NCBI GenBank assembly: GCA_052244495.1
Contig: JBQPXH010000010.1
Reading direction: 5' to 3' (one strand)
DNA from: Cereibacter_A sp052244495
Lineage (GTDB): Bacteria; Pseudomonadota; Alphaproteobacteria; Rhodobacterales; Rhodobacteraceae
Length of the DNA: 64,000 nucleotides
Shown: piece by piece, positions 62,819 through 64,000 of the stretch
Layout: each line of letters starts with the position of its first letter
How positions within the stretch are numbered: position 1 is the stretch's first letter
Translations under genes and position numbers: made by a program
Notes under the pieces: generated by a model
Databases searched by the model: none
What the model was told of the DNA's origin: nothing
Seen by the model: only the letters and a program-made list of their open reading frames with translations

Positions 62819-63769
62819 GCAGCATTCCCTTCATCCCGCGGCTCGAAATCCTCGGGGGCCATGTCCCCCGCCCGGGCAGCCTTCGAATGCATCGCGCCAT
62901 CTGAAGAACCTGTGGAATATGGATCGAAATGAACGCAGGCAGAAATCGCTTGCCGGAAAGGGGCGGCCATCCGGATCCGGGACCGTCCCGACCTGGAACG
63001 ATCAGATGTTACGCCCTCCCCAACGGTGCGCAATTGGCCTCGATCGAGGTCCCTCCGCCGCAAAAGTGGGAAGCCATCGCCAAAAAGAGGGATGTCTCGC
63101 CGACCGGGCAAAGCCTTCGGCCCAAGCTTCATCCGGGAGGAGGATGCGCCGTTCATCACGACGGCGGCGGGCGATCCCGATCCGGTTCGTCCGGTCGTCG
63201 GGGGGCGGCGGATTGCCTTCCGGATGGACCGGGGGGATGATCATGCTGCCCGCGGGACGGCATCGACGGGCCGCGTCGGGAGTGGGGTCCGCCGCGGGCG
63301 AGCCTGCAGCGGCGACCACGTCTCCGCAGAAATTGGACCGCCCCTCCGCAAAAAACCGGACCAAGAGTCGGAATTACCTTTTTGACTTTAATGCATTACC
63401 AGAGGGGAAAAGAAGAGAAAGAAAGAGAAAGGAATAGAAAGCCGCTCAGCGGCGCAGCGCAGCTGTGGGCGTGCGAACGACCAAAGACGTGAATGAAAAG
63501 CAGGGATGCAGGCCGCCAGTCGTCCCGGTAGCGCATTGAGAAACGCCGGCGCGAACATTTCCTTCATCCGCGGATTTTGCGTGGGAGCACAGGAGCGGCC
63601 GGCGCACCGCCACAGGCAGACTTGCAACTTGAGAGGCATGTCTGCGCTGTCCCGCCTCTCGCGACCAGGATGCACACGAGGATCGGTGCGATGCCTCACT
63701 TTCTCGATGACATGCTGTCGGACGAAGGAACGCCGTTTCCGTCCTGAAGCGACCGGAACCAATTGAAGT
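62819..63769. other. Non-coding region with a purine-rich tract
   Basis: About 950 bp upstream of the last EPS operon. A low-complexity GA-rich run of about 40 bases lies at 63399-63438 (GGGGAAAAGAAGAGAAAGAA...), preceded by an AT-rich stretch (TTTTTGACTTTAATGCATTA). ORFs of up to 226 codons here have no family resemblance and poor composition. The AT-rich stretch could hold promoters. Confidence 0.4.
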
Positions 63770-64000
63770 TCATCGGAAGGATGCGCTCGCTCGCCGCTTG
63801 TGACCGCTGCGAAAGAAATTGAAGTATCCGGTGGAGGAGCAACAAGATAGTGTCCCACCGTCCGGTCGGCTCGCCAGGGCAGCGCCCGTCCCTGTCGTCA
63901 GGCCGCCCTCCCGCGGGTCGGGCGTGCGCAGCGTGACGATGGCGCCATGATGCCCCGGCCCGAGCCGCCAGATGTGAAGGTCGGTGATCCGCAGCACCGC
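63770..64000 (-). pseudogene. Fragment of a cation-diffusion-facilitator (DmeF-like) gene
   Basis: Open to the right edge. The first ~30 codons (VLRITDLHIWRLGPGHHGAI, then VTLRTPDPRE) match the cytoplasmic C-terminal domain of CDF metal exporters of the DmeF group (TDLHxWRLGPGHxxxIVSxxTxDP). After that the frame continues without the expected EHYR/LSHVTVE tail, turning into unrelated low-quality sequence to the stop at 63770. The gene therefore looks truncated at its 3' end near 63915, perhaps at the boundary of the acquired EPS region. The upstream part is outside the window. Confidence 0.5.

Noticed and set aside
63388..63858. 156-codon minus-strand ORF near the right edge
   Set aside because: Composition is unlike a protein, its C-terminal part is the translated purine-rich tract, and no family resemblance is visible.

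Overview
The window looks like a high-GC alphaproteobacterium, most likely Rhodobacterales. This is inferred from the HvrA-type H-NS protein, the TctCBA/TctDE system, the ExoF/ExoP-style export proteins and dense codon use with long antisense shadow ORFs. No rRNA, tRNA or CRISPR array was seen. Mobile-element remnants are common in the left half, so a chromid, plasmid or accessory chromosomal region is plausible.

Layout. 1-1.3 kb: a Fic AMP-transferase gene cut by the left edge. 1.7-8.6 kb: an island with an archaeo-eukaryotic-type primase fused to a P-loop ATPase, two paralogous membrane proteins on either side of it, and three copies of a nested palindromic repeat built from 8-bp units (AAACCGGC and its complement). 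This resembles a replication module of an extrachromosomal or integrative element. 9-12.4 kb: secreted and outer-membrane proteins of unknown role. 12.4-17.6 kb: decayed insertion sequences (IS21, IS5, IS256 and IS110 types) around a lipoprotein/outer-membrane barrel pair that resembles a Slam export pair, and an H-NS-like gene. 17.7-20.8 kb: manC (GDP-mannose) and kdsA (Kdo-8-phosphate), isolated in degraded sequence. 21.4-28.6 kb: a tricarboxylate transporter (tctCBA) with a divergent two-component system, whose kinase carries a C-terminal periplasmic solute-binding domain, plus an AbrB-family membrane protein. 28.6-29.2 kb: decayed methyltransferase and IS481 fragments.

29.7-62.8 kb is one large exopolysaccharide locus of Wzx/Wzy type: export protein, Wzz/BY-kinase copolymerase, three glycosyltransferases, flippase, polymerase, two methyltransferases, pyruvyltransferase-like protein, FAD oxidoreductase and a Tat-exported beta-helix protein. 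In its middle sits a complete hybrid NRPS/PKS assembly line (A-T-KS-AT-T-AmT-C-A-T, then C-[A remnant]-T-TE) with its own Sfp-type phosphopantetheinyl transferase and a CocE-type hydrolase. The readable specificities are an amino-acid starter, malonyl extension, conversion of the beta-keto group to a beta-amine, then glycine. The terminal thioesterase has Cys in place of the nucleophilic Ser and no His at the usual place. The assembly line inside a polysaccharide locus is the most interesting system here: its product may decorate the polysaccharide or be exported with it. No priming sugar-phosphate transferase was found in the window.

The right edge holds the end of a cation-diffusion-facilitator gene that loses family similarity abruptly.
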